From the NCBI GenBank assembly GCA_027924585.1, contig BSBM01000361.1, positions 69,500,501 to 69,564,500 of the forward strand: DNA of 64,000 nt. The letters run 5' to 3'. Shown piece by piece: positions 22,950 to 35,745 of this stretch; position 1 is the first letter of the stretch; the number at the start of each line of letters is the position of its first letter. Source of the DNA: Larix kaempferi. Its lineage: Eukaryota; Streptophyta; Pinopsida; Pinales; Pinaceae. Both the position numbers and the translations under genes were made by a program. The notes under the pieces are model-generated. The model saw nothing but the letters and a program-made list of their open reading frames with translations, did not search any database and had not been told where the DNA came from.

Positions 22950-24751
22950 TGTTACCACCCAAAATGACCCCCAAGCTATAGGGGAGGGAAATTTGGGGTA
23001 ACAATAGAACCACTTTAGACTTATGCTACTGACCCAGCACAGTCAGAGAGGTATCTCTCATAAACTTCATAAAAGACTGAAAAATAAGCGATAAAATTGC
23101 AGCCATGAGGAACACAAGGATTTGATAGAAGACTAAAAATAATCGGCAACAAACACACAGCCTTCTCACTAATGGTATTCATTGAAACCATGCTCGGAAG
23201 GTCATATTTCTTAATAGGACAATCGTGTAAAAGTGTGGCGAGATAATCATGGAGGAAAAAATTTGGGCGATGGAGTCAATATGCTACATGTAAATAAGAC
23301 AGCAGTGTTGCAGTATAGACTATTTAAGCAGAGGCAAGGTAGCCAACCTCATGCCGTTGTAATGCTATTTTATGGTGATAAAGGAATAAATAAAGAACAT
23401 ACCATTGATATGAGCACCCAACATGGATGAATTCGACATCAACTTTAGTGGCAATATTGAGTGAACACTTGAGATAATAACCAGAGCTTGTTTCCATGAA
23501 TTCTAAGCTATTATACACTGATCTCAGATATGAAAGAGAAAACATAATGTAAATGTGTAACAAGAAGTACGATCACACAAAGGAGAAAGAAAAAACAGAC
23601 TACAAGTAAAGCAACACATGAATCTCTACCAAATATCCGCCATAGGCATTGCAATTCTATTCAAGACTGTGTCTTAAAACATACCTCAATCTCCCCAGGG
23701 TCTTATCTCAAAATGATTTTCCAACCCCTTTATCTCGTATTACATAGCTATTTATAATCTCTCATCCCTGGATCGAGCATCAAAAATAGTTACAAAACAT
23801 GCTACGACTATGCTTCCACCTACACATTTCATTTCGCTACCCTTGACAGCAATTTACAAAAATGACAATGACGACTATCAGACGAACCATGACTGACTAT
23901 ATAGGTGTCCTTTGCAGCGTACATACCACCCTAGCTTCAAACAATAGACAAACCTAAATTGGCCTCAAAACAGAGGAAAAGATACCCACATAGCTAGAAA
24001 TAGACTTGATGGGAAAGGAAAAGGAATGTCGCAAACAGGCTGCCACCTCATCCTAGAGCCTTCAATTTTCCTTGCGGATTGAAGAAATATTCTACTTTCA
24101 GGGGGTCATCCATCGGTGTTCTTTCAGCTGCAGGAGGAGGTGTCACTTCCTCGGTGGGGATGATTTAGTCCTTATCAATATCCATGTCTTGATGAATGTC
24201 CCACTTGTCTTCCCCGGTCCCTTTCTTCTTCAACCGATGTCGAACCTGCCTGTCCCTTTGCTGTCTTGCGTGCTCTTCGTGTTCACTGGCCGAGATCTTG
24301 TCCATGTCATCAAATTCTATTGGGGAGGAGGGAACATACTCCTCCTCCACCTCAGACCATTGTCACTCTAGAAGGATAACCACTTCGGCATTTTCCCACT
24401 CTCCATAACCTGCTCTCCACTAAAATATGCCTGTATGATCGAGCTCGCCACCTTCCGGTATGGATGTGAGCCATGTACCATGGGAGCCATTCCTATAACT
24501 ACCGTGACAATGACAGTAGTCCTAAGTACTCATTTCACCATGTTGGCCTGACAGTATCTCTCACGCGAATAGCAATGATGCCCGAGACCTGAGCTGATGT
24601 AAAACATGATTAAACTGGTCCTTGTGATAGGTGGAAAGATGCCCGATGGCATTGAGATGGCATCCATCTTGCTAGTGATCATTGGGTGACAAAGGAGATG
24701 CCCCTTTGTAGCTTGTCCTCCTGATCGATCAGATACTGTAGATCTCAACCC
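22950..24751 (-). repeat. 3' LTR of F, first part
   Basis: Matches 49484-51283 throughout with many substitutions. It is cut at 24751 by B1 and resumes at 46310. Confidence 0.85.
24048..24541 (-). pseudogene. Reading frame inside the F LTR (left copy)
   Basis: From an ATG at 24541 the minus strand encodes a hydrophobic stretch (VIVTVVIGMAPMVHGSHPYR) and then a highly charged part (RHRLKKKGTGEDKWDIHQDM) and an acidic Pro-rich tail ending at 24048. Codon 4 is TGA, and one base is missing near 24390 relative to the right copy, with stops near it. The hydrophobic start looks like a signal peptide or membrane anchor. No family is recognised. The right LTR carries the same frame at 50586-51080. 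Confidence 0.4.
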
Positions 24752-25399
24752 TGTTAGATTTTCATCATTTAATTCAATAGATCTAGGATCTTAACTGAAA
24801 GAATAACATGTACAACAGATCAAGCATAAGAGACAAGATACAAGAGACACAAAACATTTCACTAGGGAAAACCAAGAAGGTGAAAAACCCCACAACTTCC
24901 TTAGAGATAGAATAAGCATCAATACAAGGATCACAATGATCAAACCCAAGAGATAGATATCTTCAGCAGCATGCTCCTCCTCCACTTGTGTGCATTCCTC
25001 CTCTTCTCTCACTAATATAAAGTGAGTGAATAATAGAATGTGTAAAATGAGAGAGACACACTCTCTATTTATTCACTAACTTTCACTTGACCTTTACTCA
25101 ACTAGGTTGGCCTCAACTTAACCACTTAACATAATGCTGATTGGGTCGACCCCTACTAGGGTGGTCTAATAACCCTTTGACCCACATGACTCATACAGGG
25201 CCGACCCCATCAAGGTCGTCTAATAACCCATCAAGTATAAGTTACGACACTTACAATATAACTTGTGACACTTGCAAGTACACATGATGACACTTTCAAT
25301 CGAAGGAATAATACATCTCCATTGGGGATACAATAAGGTACAAATGTAATACATACAATATACAAGTGAATATCTTCCAAAGTTACAAATACATCAACA
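24752..25399 (-). repeat. 3' LTR of B1
   Basis: 648 bp, TGTTAGATTTTC...TACATCAACA on the plus strand. A purine tract (AAGAGGGAG on the minus strand) adjoins at 25400-25408. Confidence 0.95.
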
Positions 25400-26620
25400 C
25401 TCCCTCTTAACTAGTAAGGTATTCTCTTCACACAAGTCATCAATACATATAGGCACAAGTCTTCAATTCTGAAGCTGGATCATCGTCACTAGATCACGGA
25501 GCATCATCATCATCACTGTTGTTGTACTCAACATCTCGATCACTGGGCTATCTTTGAATTATTCTCGTCATAGGAATTTCTATAGATCCAGGCCTTTTTC
25601 ATGCTAGATGTAGGCCTAGCCTCCTGTAGGTCTTCATCATCACTGGCCATACTCTGGAATCCTCGGGACTTATGACGTGCATCACAAAACCTCAAAAGAG
25701 TATCCCAGGATCCCTTATGTGCCTAAGCATGACCGACAAGATCTCCTAGGGCGCTATTACATGTTACCCCACCACAAAACCTCAAAAGAGCATCCCTGGA
25801 CTAATTACGAGTATACTTCTCAACCTATCGGATCTCCCAGGGCGCTATTACATGTGGTCACCACAAAACCTTGAAAGACCATCCCAGGAATGATTACAAG
25901 CATACTACTCAACCTATCAGATCTCCTAGGGCACTATTACATGTTGTCATGGAAAAAACTCGAAAGAGCATCCTAGGACTGATTACGAGCATACTGCTCA
26001 ACCTATCAGATCTCCTAGGGCGCTATTATATGCCATAGGACAAAACCTCAAAAGAGAATATGCAAGATATCCTAGGGAGCTATTATATGCCATAGGAAAA
26101 ACCTCAAATGAGTATCTACAAATCTCCCAGGGTGCTATTATATGCTTATCTTGCACAACCTATCCACGCCCACAAAGTATCAACCTGATACTTACCATAC
26201 ATCATCCTGATGTACATCATCACATGACCAACCTGATCATTGTCACTGCATCGTCCTGATGCACGTCATCATCGCATGATCATCCGGATCATCATCCTGA
26301 CGCATATCATCATTGCATGATCATATTGATCATTGTCACTACATCATCCTGACGCATATCATCATCACATGATCATCCTGGCCATCGTCACTGCATCGTC
26401 TTGATGCATATCATCATACATGATCCAACTAATCATACAAAGCATCCAACTGATCATACAAAGCATCCAACTGATGCATACAAAAATACATGATCCAACT
26501 GATCATACAAAGCATCCCACTGATGCATATACAAAGCAGTAACTGCAGCATCATCCTGATGCTCATCACACAATGCTTACATCCACAACCATGGGAATGA
26601 TCCTCCTATCACCATGCTTC
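25400..26620 (-). repeat. Tandem arrays of B1 3' region
   Basis: 25670-26150 holds about six degenerate units of ACAAAACCTCGAAAGAGCAT...GATCTCCCAGGGCGCTATTA. 26160-26560 holds short units of CATCATCCTGATGCATATCA and CATGATCCAACTGATCATAC. No coding sequence. Confidence 0.85.
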
Positions 26621-26645
26621 GAATGGATCCTATAAATGTGTCCCA

Positions 26646-28245
26646 TCACTTCTTCCTCGAAGTATCTTCAATCTGAAGAACACCAAGCCTCTCTCTGAAG
26701 TACTCAAACTTCACTGTGGCTAGTGGTTTCGTCAACACATCTGCAACCTACTCATCTGTCGCAACATACAGGAGCTTCACTGCTCCTCTCTGCACCATAT
26801 CCCTGATATAGTGATATTTGATATCGATGTGCTTCGACCTGTCATGGAACACTGGGTTCTCAGACAACTTCACACAACTCTGGTTGTCACAAAAGATATA
26901 GGTAGCATCCAACGGGAGATCAAATAACTCATACAGCAGCTTCCTAAGCCATACTGCCTCACAACTGGCAGAACAAGCTGCGACATACTCTGCTTCGGAT
27001 GTACTTAGTGCTACGCATCACTTCTTCCTGCTAAACCAAGAGATGACAACTGATCCCATACTAAAGCAACACCATGAAGTGCTCTTCCTATCTGCAGCAT
27101 TTCCTGCCCAATCTGAATCAACATAACCTGCCAGGTCAAACTTTTTATTTGCATCATACTTGAGCCCATAATCAAATGTACCCTTTAGGTACCTCAAAAT
27201 ATGCTTTACGGAAATCAAGTGAACATGTCTAGAATCTGTCAAAAACTGGCTCAAGGTGTTCACCAAAAAGAAAATATCTGGTCTCGTGACCATTAGGTAC
27301 ATCAAGGACCCAATCATCTGACGATACATCGTTACATCAACCGGCTCAGATGAAGCATCACACATAATCTTCATGTTCGATGCCATAGGTGTGGTTATGG
27401 CCTTGTAGTCCATCATCCCGAACCGCTTCAGGTTCTCTACTACATACTTCCCTTGTCCAAGGAAGATCCCATCTGCACTCTACCACACCTCCATGCCTAG
27501 AAAATAGTGCATCATTCCCAAGTCCTTCATCTCAAACTCAGCAGGAATCTTCCTCTTCGTATCGGCAATCAACCCATCCTCACCTGTAACAAACAGGTCA
27601 TCCACATACAATAGTAGGATCACTGGATTGCCTTCCTCAACCTTTTACTAAAAGTTGAAATCCACTTTACTCTTGGTAAAGCCCAAACTGGATAGAAAGT
27701 TGTCTTTCTAGGAGCTTGCTTCAAGCCATACAAGGCTTTCTTCAACCTACACACATATGACTCCCTGTCATGTGTCTCAAAACCGAGTGGCTGCTCGACA
27801 TGCACTACACCATTCAAGAAAGTTGTCTTGACACCCATCTGGTGTATCTTCCACTTCATCAATGTAGCTAGAGCAAGTACTGATCTGATGGAAGTGTATC
27901 TCACTACAGAAGAAAAACTATCTTCATAATCTATCCCCTCTTTTTGGGAAAAGCCATGAGAAACAAACCTCACCTTGTATTTATCTATGCTACCATCTGC
28001 AGGATGCTTGATCTTATAGATCTACTTGGAAGTCACAACAGACTTCCCTTCTGGTCTCGGAACCACATCCCAGACATCATTCTTCATGATTTACTGGTAG
28101 TCCTCGATCATAGCATTCTTCCATTACTACATCCTAGATCATGGGAACTTCAGATTCTTCAATATCTTCAATAGATAGTTTTCTTGAACTTTGTTGCTGG
28201 AACAAATGTTGTTTTCCTTGTAGGTGATTGTTCATGATCTTTCTT
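26646..28245 (-). pseudogene. Copia RT-RNase H of B1
   Basis: Minus strand. RT pieces at 27973-27620 keep the GFSQKEGIDYEDSF and MKWKIHQM blocks, so B1 lacks the deletion shared by A and B2. The catalytic YVDDLF region is near 27600 in another frame, and RT ends with TRPDIFFLVNTLSQFL near 27270. RNase H follows (YVDSDWAG near 27120, SEAEYVAACSASCEAVWLR near 26980, KHIDIKYHYIRD near 26820) and the stop is at 26648-26646. Several frame breaks occur. Confidence 0.9.
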
Positions 28246-29371
28246 ACAATTCAAATTCAATTGCATGATTAGAAACTTCTCATAATTTTTCAAAAACACA
28301 TTCTTATGCATAAAGACATATGTCATACAGTCATGCAATTAGTCAATGCTTCAATACAACCTTTATCCATATCTCATAACTTTCTAGATGCCTTCCATCT
28401 CTACCAAATATTTTTAAGAGTTTGCACTACTCCCAACATGTCAACAAAGAGGTTTCATTCTAGATAAGTAGCAATGGAATGTTGTACAGTACCATAGGCC
28501 AATTACCCATTACAGGCATATTAGTAGTATCTTGTTCATTAATGAAAATTTTCTAATATGCATAATACATATCCTAAATCTAGGAACATAAGTATGTACA
28601 CTACTGGACAACATCGTTTAAGTAATCATATATATAATAAATTACAGTTCAAATACTTATCTTTGTTTATTTGTAGGGTGGACTCCCTCTCAATCTTTGC
28701 TTCCTTGTAGGAACTACTGGAGTGTGCTCCCTCTTGATAATTGCTTCCAGGATTACATGTCCTTGAACTTACATCCATCCTGGACCACTATGCATGCTTA
28801 ATTGTGCGCTAGTGTCATTATTGTGTTATCCTCAAGATCTCATACATAACCATACATACATTAGTATAATCTCAATACTATCAAAACATTATGATCCTAA
28901 ATAATCTTAACATGTATGGTCATGATAATTTCATACATAGGTAATAAGCGTTAGTATTCAAGGTTTCAGGCAAGACTTCTTTTACTCATGCATATTCTTA
29001 TTTGACCATAGGACTCTTCTGGTTAGTCATATGATCAATCAAAGTAAGAAACATAATATGCATAAACTATTGATTACTTAAACTTATAACTTCAAGGATA
29101 ATCATTATCATTCATAGAAAATTATAAGATCCAAACACAAGGATTCTAACTTGATATAGGAAAAACATACCTAGACTATCATGCTTGCTAGTTATGTCTA
29201 ACATACCCATATAATGTCTTTTTGTTCTTCTTCAAAGATTTGTGCTAGTAACCTGCATAACTCATAAATTAACCATTGTAGAACAAAAATTATACATACC
29301 TTGTAAGTAGAGCTTCTATGTGATCCATGACTATGGATGAGTCTTTGTCTTCATGTCACCATGGTCATATG
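28246..29371 (-). other. Integrase-replacing block of B1
   Basis: Homologous to 15920-17096 of A, reversed. Minus-strand GTATGT donors follow CTTACAAG at 29299 and TAGTCTAG at 29170, and an acceptor-like GTTATGCAG lies near 29255. AGAGGGAG-type purine tracts lie at about 28685 and 28728. No coding potential. Cut at 29371 by B2. Confidence 0.75.
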
Positions 29372-30000
29372 TGTTAAATTTTCTGAATTTAATTCAATAT
29401 GATCTAGGATCTTAACTGAGAGAACAACATGTACATCATATCTACAACATATCAATCATGGAGACAATAATGCAAGCACACAAGAGACACAAAGATTTAC
29501 TTGGGGAAAACCATAAAGGTGAAAAACCCCAATAACTTCCTCAGAGATAGATAGAGCAATGATACAACCAACCAAGAGAGATAGCCATAACCTAGCAGCA
29601 GATCCTCCTCCTCCATAAGTGTGCCACTCCTCCTTGAGTGCATGTGTGAGAAGTGAGTGAGCAAATAGAGTGCCTCCCGCACTCTATTTATACTTGACTT
29701 GACTTTCCTTTTTACCTAACTCATGTAGGCTCGAACTTAACCACATAACATAATGCTGACTGGGCCGACCCCCAATAGGGTGGTCTAATAACCCTTTGAC
29801 CCACATGGCTGACCCGCAATAGGGTGGTCTAATAACCCTTTGACCCACATGACTTATACAGGGCCGACCCCAAACAAGGTGGTCTAATAACCCATCAAGT
29901 ATAAGTTACGACACTTCCATATAGAGGAATAATAACATCTCTATAGGAATACAATATACATATATGTGAAATACATTCCGAAGTTACATATACATCAACA
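29372..30000 (-). repeat. 3' LTR of B2
   Basis: 629 bp, TGTTAAATTTTC...TACATCAACA. Three copies of the (G)GGC(C/T)GACC...GGTCTAATAACCC motif lie at 29762, 29808 and 29862. The minus-strand purine tract AAGAGGAAG adjoins at 30001-30009. Confidence 0.97.
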
Positions 30001-30229
30001 CTTCCTCTTAACTAGGAAGGTATTCTTCAGCACAGTTCTTCTAGCACAAGTCATCTTCTCTGGATCATCGTCACTGGATAATCGTCATCGAGTCATCATC
30101 ATCGTCACTGCTTCTGCTATCTCAATCAATCTCTGAATCTACTCGTCATAGGAAGTTCTACAGAGCCAGTCCTTTTTCATACTGGATGTAGGCCCACCAC
30201 CTGCAGGTCTTCATCATCACTGGCCATAC

Positions 30230-30850
30230 TGTGGAATCCTCAGGACTTATTACGTGCGTCACAAAACCTCGAAAGAGCATCCCAGGATGTTACGGGTACA
30301 CAACTCCGACCTGTAGGATCTCCCAGGGCGTTATTACATGTGACCCCACCACAAAACCTCGAAAGAGCATCCCAGGATGTTACGGGTACACAAATCCAAC
30401 CTGAAGGATCTCCTAGGGCACAAATTACATGTGGTCACCACAAAACCTAGCAAGAGCATCTTAGGATGTTACGGGTACACAACTCCGACCTGAAATCTCC
30501 CAGGGCACAAATTACATGTGGTCATGGCAAAACCTGGTTGAAGCATCTGAGGCCTTTTTCATCCTGTCCAGATCTCCCAGGAGCAAATTACATGCCATAG
30601 GACAAAACCTCGCAAGAGCATCTGCCAGATATCCCAGGGCACCGAATTACATGCCATAGGAAAAACCTCAAAATACTATCTGCAGATCTCCCAGGGCACC
30701 GAATTGCATGTCCTCCCAGAGCAAAACCTCGAAAGAGCATTTGCCAGATGTCCCAGGGCACCGAATTACATGCCTAGGAAAAACCTTGAAAGACCATCTG
30801 CAAATCTCCCAGGGCACCAGATTACATGCTCATCTGCACAACCTGATCCA
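30230..30850 (-). repeat. First tandem array of B2
   Basis: Six to eight degenerate units of about 60-110 bp with ACAAAACCTCGAAAGAGCAT..CAGGATGTTACGGGTACAC and ATCTCCCAGGGC...ATTACATG. Confidence 0.85.
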
Positions 30851-31340
30851 CGGCCATAGAGTATCAACCTGATACTCACCATACATCATCCTGATGTATC
30901 CATGATCATCCCGATCATCATCACTGCAACGTCCTGCTGCATGTCATCTGGAGCAACATCCTGAAGCTCGTCATCTATGATCATCCTGATCATACAATGC
31001 ATCCATCTGATGCACACCAAGTATCCACCTGATACATACATAGATACATGATCCACACAATGTATCCATCAACATACATGATCTACCTGATCATACAAAG
31101 ATACATGATCCACACAATGTATCCATCAACATACATGATCTACCTGATCATACAAAGATACATGATCCACACAATGTATCCATCAACATACATGATCTAC
31201 CTGATCATACAAAGATACATGATCCACACAATGTATCCATCAACATACATGATCTACCTGATCATACAAAGATACATGATCCACACAATGTATCCATCAG
31301 CATCGAACATGATGCGTATACAAAATACATACACATGATC
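30850..31340 (-). repeat. Second tandem array of B2 with perfect 57-bp units
   Basis: 31043-31300 holds about 4.6 identical 57-bp units (TACATGATCCACACAATGTA...CATACAAAGA). Because 57 is divisible by three, all frames stay open, which makes an artefactual repeat ORF at 31048-31338. Reverse complement of the unit matches the GATCAGGTAGATCATG units of A. The identity implies recent expansion. Confidence 0.9.
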
Positions 31341-31493
31341 CAACAGATCATATCCAAGCAGAAACCAGAACATCATCCTGATGCTCATCATCTAGCGCTT
31401 ACATCCATAGCCATGTGAAGGATCCCCCTTCCAACATGCTTGGAATGGCTTCAGCAAATGTGTCCATCACTTCTTCCTCGAAGTATCCTCGAT

Positions 31494-32727
31494 CTAAAGC
31501 ACGCCAAGCCTCTCTCTGAAGTACTCAAACTTCACCCTGGCTAGTGGCTTCGTTAGCACATCTGCAATCTGCTCGTCCGTCGCAACATACAGGAGATTCA
31601 TAGCTCCTCCTTGCACCATATCCCTGATATAGTGATATTTGATCTCTATGTGTTTCGACCTGTCATGAAACACTGGGTTCTCGGACAGCTTCACACAACT
31701 TTGGTTATCATAGAAGATACCAGTAGCATCCAACGGGAGATCAAATAACTCAGACAGTAGCTTCCGTAGCCATACTGCCTCACAACTAGCTGAACAGGAT
31801 GCAACATACTCTGCCTCAGCTGTACTCAGTTCTACGCAGGACTGCTTCCTGCTAAACCAAGAGATCACACCTGATCCCATACTGAAGCAGCACCCAGATG
31901 TGCTCTTCCTATCTGCAGCACTGCCAGCCCAATCTGAATCAACATAACTCTGCAGGTTAAACTTTTGATTCGCTTCATACTTGAGCCCATAATCCACTGT
32001 ACCCTTCAGGTACCTCAGAACATGCTTTACAGCAACCAGGTGAACACTCCTCGGATCCGTCAGGAACTGGCCCAATGTGTTCACAGCAAAGCAAAAGTCT
32101 GGTCTCGTGTTCGTCAGGTACATCAAGGACCCAATCATCTGACGATACATGGAGACATCAACCGGCTCAGATGAAGCATCACATAGAAGCTTCAGATTCG
32201 ATGCCATAGGTGTGGCCATATCCTTGCAGTCCATCATCCTGAACCTCTTCAGTATCTCTACTACATACTTCCCTTGTCCAAGGAAGATTCCATCTGCACT
32301 CTACCACACCTCCATGCCAAAACAAATAGTGCATCATCCCCAAGTTCTTCAACTCGAACTCAGCAGCAAGCTTCCGCTGCGTGTCGGAAATCAATCTATC
32401 ATCTCTTGTTACAAACAGGTCTTCCACATACAACTATTCAAGAAAGCTATCTTGAAATCCATCTAGTGTATCTTCTATTTCATCACTTTCATATTTCTCT
32501 ATGCTGCCATCTGCAAGATGCTTGATCTGATAGTTCCATTTGGAAGTCATAGCAAACTTGCCTTCATGTCTTGGGATTACATCCCAAACATCATTCTTCA
32601 TGATCGACGGATCATGGCAATTCATTTCTTCATCCCAGATCCTGGGAACTTCAATATCTTCAATAGATATCTTTGTTGCTGGAACAAATGTTGTAGTTCT
32701 TTTGTAGGTGATGGCATATGATCTTTC
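31494..32727 (-). pseudogene. Copia RT-RNase H of B2
   Basis: Minus strand from 32727 (just after an acceptor-like GTGTAG). The frame opens with SYAITYKRTTTFVP and runs into MKNDVWDVIPR. After EKYE near 32490 the same deletion junction as in A occurs. A second deletion then removes the palm up to YVEDLF near 32430. RNase H is intact from 32237 to the stop at 31496-31494: YVDSDWAGSAADRKSTSGCC, STAEAEYVASCSASCEA, DNQSCVKLSE and KHIEIKYHYIRD are all present. RT cannot work. Confidence 0.92.
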
Positions 32728-33960
32728 CTACACAACAAGTTAAATTGCATGATTAGAAAACATCTCATAGTTTTCAGAACAAATTCTTACACATAAAGAA
32801 ATATGCCATACAGTCATGCAATTATCTTAGCCAATGCTTCAATACAACATTTATCCATATTCCGTAACTTTCTAGATGCCTTCCAATCTCTACCAGAACA
32901 TTGTTAAGAGTATCCACAACTCCCAACATGTCAGCAAAGAGGTTTCATTCTAGATAAGTAGCAATGGAATGTTGTATAGTGCCATAGGCCACTTACCCAT
33001 GCATATTAGGAGTATACTGTTCATCAATGCAATTATTCTAATATGCATAATACACAACCTAATTCTAGGAACATCAGTATATACATTATTGAACAGTATT
33101 ATTTAAGAAATGACAATTCAAATACTTATCTTTGTTTGTTCGTTGGGTGGACTCCTTCTGAGTCTTCGCTTCCTTGCAGGAGCTGCTGGAGTCCTAATCT
33201 GAAGTAGCTTCTTCTACACCTTTCTGTTGTGGGATGTAGAGAGATGGTCAACTCCCTCTGAATATCTGCATCCTTGCATAAACCACTGGATTGTACTCCC
33301 TCTTGATCTTTGCTTCCTGGATTACCTGTTCTTGAATCTCATATTCATCCTTGGTCCCTATGCATGCTTATTAGTATCATGAATGTGTTATCCTTGTGAT
33401 CTCATATAAAATCATACATTCATTAGTATACTATTAAAACACAATAATCTCAAGCATGTATAGTCATGATCATTTCAAACAGAAATAATAAGCATTAGCA
33501 TTCAAGGATTCTTATGGTTAGTCAAATCATAAGAACCATAACATATCTAAACCTGTAATTACTCAAACCTATGACTCTTCAGGTTAGTTGAATCATCAAT
33601 CAAGATAAGAGATATAAAATGCATAAAACCTGTGATTATTCAAACCTATACCATCATGATTCTTCTGGTTAGTCATATCATCAATTATGGTAAGAAACAT
33701 AATATACATACAATCATGATTATTCAAACCTATGACTTCATGAATAATCATTATCAACAACAGTATAAGATCCTAACACAAGGTAGGATTCTATCTTGAT
33801 ATAAGAAAAACATACCTGGATTAGCATGCTAGCTATTTATGTCTAACATACTCACATGATGTCTTCTTGTTCTTCTTCAATGACTTGTGCTAGTAACCTG
33901 TATATGTCATAGGTTAACTATTACAAAACCAAGTTATACATACCTCGTAAATGGATCTTC
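32728..33960 (-). other. Integrase-replacing block of B2
   Basis: Same block as in A and B1. Minus-strand AG|GTATGT donors have their GTATGT at 33943-33938 and 33815-33810. The acceptor-like GTGTAG at 32733-32728 precedes the RT frame. Purine tracts (minus AGAGGGAG or AGAAGGAG) lie near 33150, 33256 and 33302. Confidence 0.8.
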
Positions 33961-34261
33961 TATGAGATCCATGACAATGAATGAATCTTTGTCCTCATGT
34001 TATCATGATCATATGTTCTTGGACCAGAACATGATTTGTCTTTCTTGGTGTACCTTTCATGTTAGTAGACAACATAAACCTCATACAACACCATAATGCA
34101 TTAGTACAATCATAAGTGTCAACACCCTAACCAATGAATATCTTCTATCATGCATTCATAATTTTGTTAAGGTGATACGACAAATCTAAAATCAAAATTG
34201 TACTAAATGTAATAACATGAAGACAAACATACCATAAACTTAATCATGGACAAATATCGAA
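33961..34261 (-). other. Gag-replacing block of B2
   Basis: About 300 bp shared with B1 (36380-36620) where the rest of gag and protease should be. No coding potential. It begins, on the minus strand, with GTATGT right after the gag stub. Confidence 0.7.
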
Positions 34262-34420
34262 ACATACCTCGATGAGTCATACCTGTCGAGATCGCTTGTA
34301 ATCTTCTTATGTAAGGCCTTAGCCTCATCTCCCTCTGAAACAGGAACTTCTTCACTCATGCAGATGATCAATCCATCTTCTTCTAGGATTAACCCAATCC
34401 ACTTGATTTGCAAGAACTGG
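34262..34420 (-). pseudogene. Gag stub of B2
   Basis: The minus strand encodes WIGLILEEDGLIICMSEE and a few following residues, matching the first 50 residues of E gag, then ends at a GTATGT donor-like site (34267-34262). The ATG and the Trp-Lys of E are not conserved. It is a truncated gag or a first exon. Confidence 0.75.
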
Positions 34421-35023
34421 ACCTGGAGTTGGATATGGGTTTGTCAGAGAAACCCCAAAAATTCAAACTTTGAATTTCAAACTTCCGAAAGGATAGAAAT
34501 ATGCGCCTTGATGAGCTGATCAAACTGGTATATTCAGAATTTGAAAACTGCAAAGTTTCACTCCTCAATTTTTCCTTTGAAACTTCTGGATTCACTGGAC
34601 GTGACCCTGAACTGGGGTTTGATGAAACCCACTCTTTTGCCCCATCAAAAGGTTTGATCCAAAGCTCTAAGCTTCTATTTTTCTGAGGAGCTTCCAGCCG
34701 TGGTCACAGATTGCAAAAATTCTCATTTTTACAGAAGCCCTAATTTTCCACTTTTCTGATCAAAGTCCCGAACTAGGGTATAATCAAGCCCGGCCTTCTG
34801 CCCAACTAAAAATTGTGATCTTGGTCTCTAAATTTCTATTTTGATGAGTAGCATCCAGCCGTGGTCTCCGATTACAAAAATTCCAACTTTCTTCAAAGCC
34901 CTAAATTCCGGAAGCCATGAATGAAGGTACCAAAAAATAATTCTGTTTTGACAGAAATATGTACCTGATTGTTTCTGGTGTAACTCCGAAATTTTTGATC
35001 CACAGGGTCTGAAAAAGTTTCTT

Positions 35024-35376
35024 GAGATAGCCTGACCTGTTATCTTTCCATCCTGATAGGTCTGACCTCAATTGGATTCTCTGAGAGAGAGTTATGCCAA
35101 ATGTCGCAACGTGACCTGTTTTGGGATAAAATAGGAGAGCGAACTTGTACGGTGTTCCACGTGTCACTGTTTTAACTTCGGCCTTTGAAAAAGTTTCATG
35201 AGATAGCTCGGCCTGTTTCCTTTCCATCCTGACAGTTCTGAACTCAATTGGACTCTCTGAGAGAGATTTATGCCAAATGTCGCAACATGACCTGTTTATG
35301 GGATAATACAGGAGAGCACACTTGTACGGAGTTCCACGTGTCACTGGTTCAACTTCAGCCTCTGCAAAAGTTTTCT
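35024..35376 (-). repeat. Duplicated 176-bp unit in the B2 leader
   Basis: Two tandem units in the untranslated leader, each with GAGATAG..CCTG..TTTCCATCCTGA..TCTGA.CTCAATTGGA and TTCCACGTGTCACTG. B1 has one such unit at 37390-37560. The frame across it (34901-35407) is a by-product. Confidence 0.85.
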
Positions 35377-35733
35377 GAGATAGTACAGTCTGTGTACTGC
35401 CTGTCACTTTTCACAAAATTTCATTTGGAGCTTCCTAGCCCAAGTTATGACCTTTTTCCCAAGGTCACCTGATTTTAACTCAGATCTGGAAGAGGCCGAA
35501 ACCCTATATTGTACAGATCATAAATCACAAAGTACAACGAATTAGAGGTTTTCCTTTGGACACAAGGTACCTGGAGATTTAATCTTCGTCCTGTAACAAT
35601 TTCAGATCCGAAAACTTCTCCAAAACGGATTTATAGAGAAAGTGCTACGATGACTGGTTTTTGCTATATCAAGCCCTAGCATCGTAAGTGCAACAAGTGT
35701 CATACATGCCATATCATGCCTTCTTTCAGGCTA

Positions 35734-35745
35734 GCTCTGATACCA
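35734..35745 (-). other. Primer-binding site of B2
   Basis: Minus strand TGGTATCAGAGC against the LTR end at 35746. Confidence 0.95.

Noticed and set aside
31048-31338. 96-codon repeat ORF
   Set aside because: Direct product of perfect 57-bp units, antisense to B2.
34901-35407. 168-codon minus-strand ORF in the B2 leader
   Set aside because: It spans the duplicated leader unit, has no motif, and B1 does not keep the frame.
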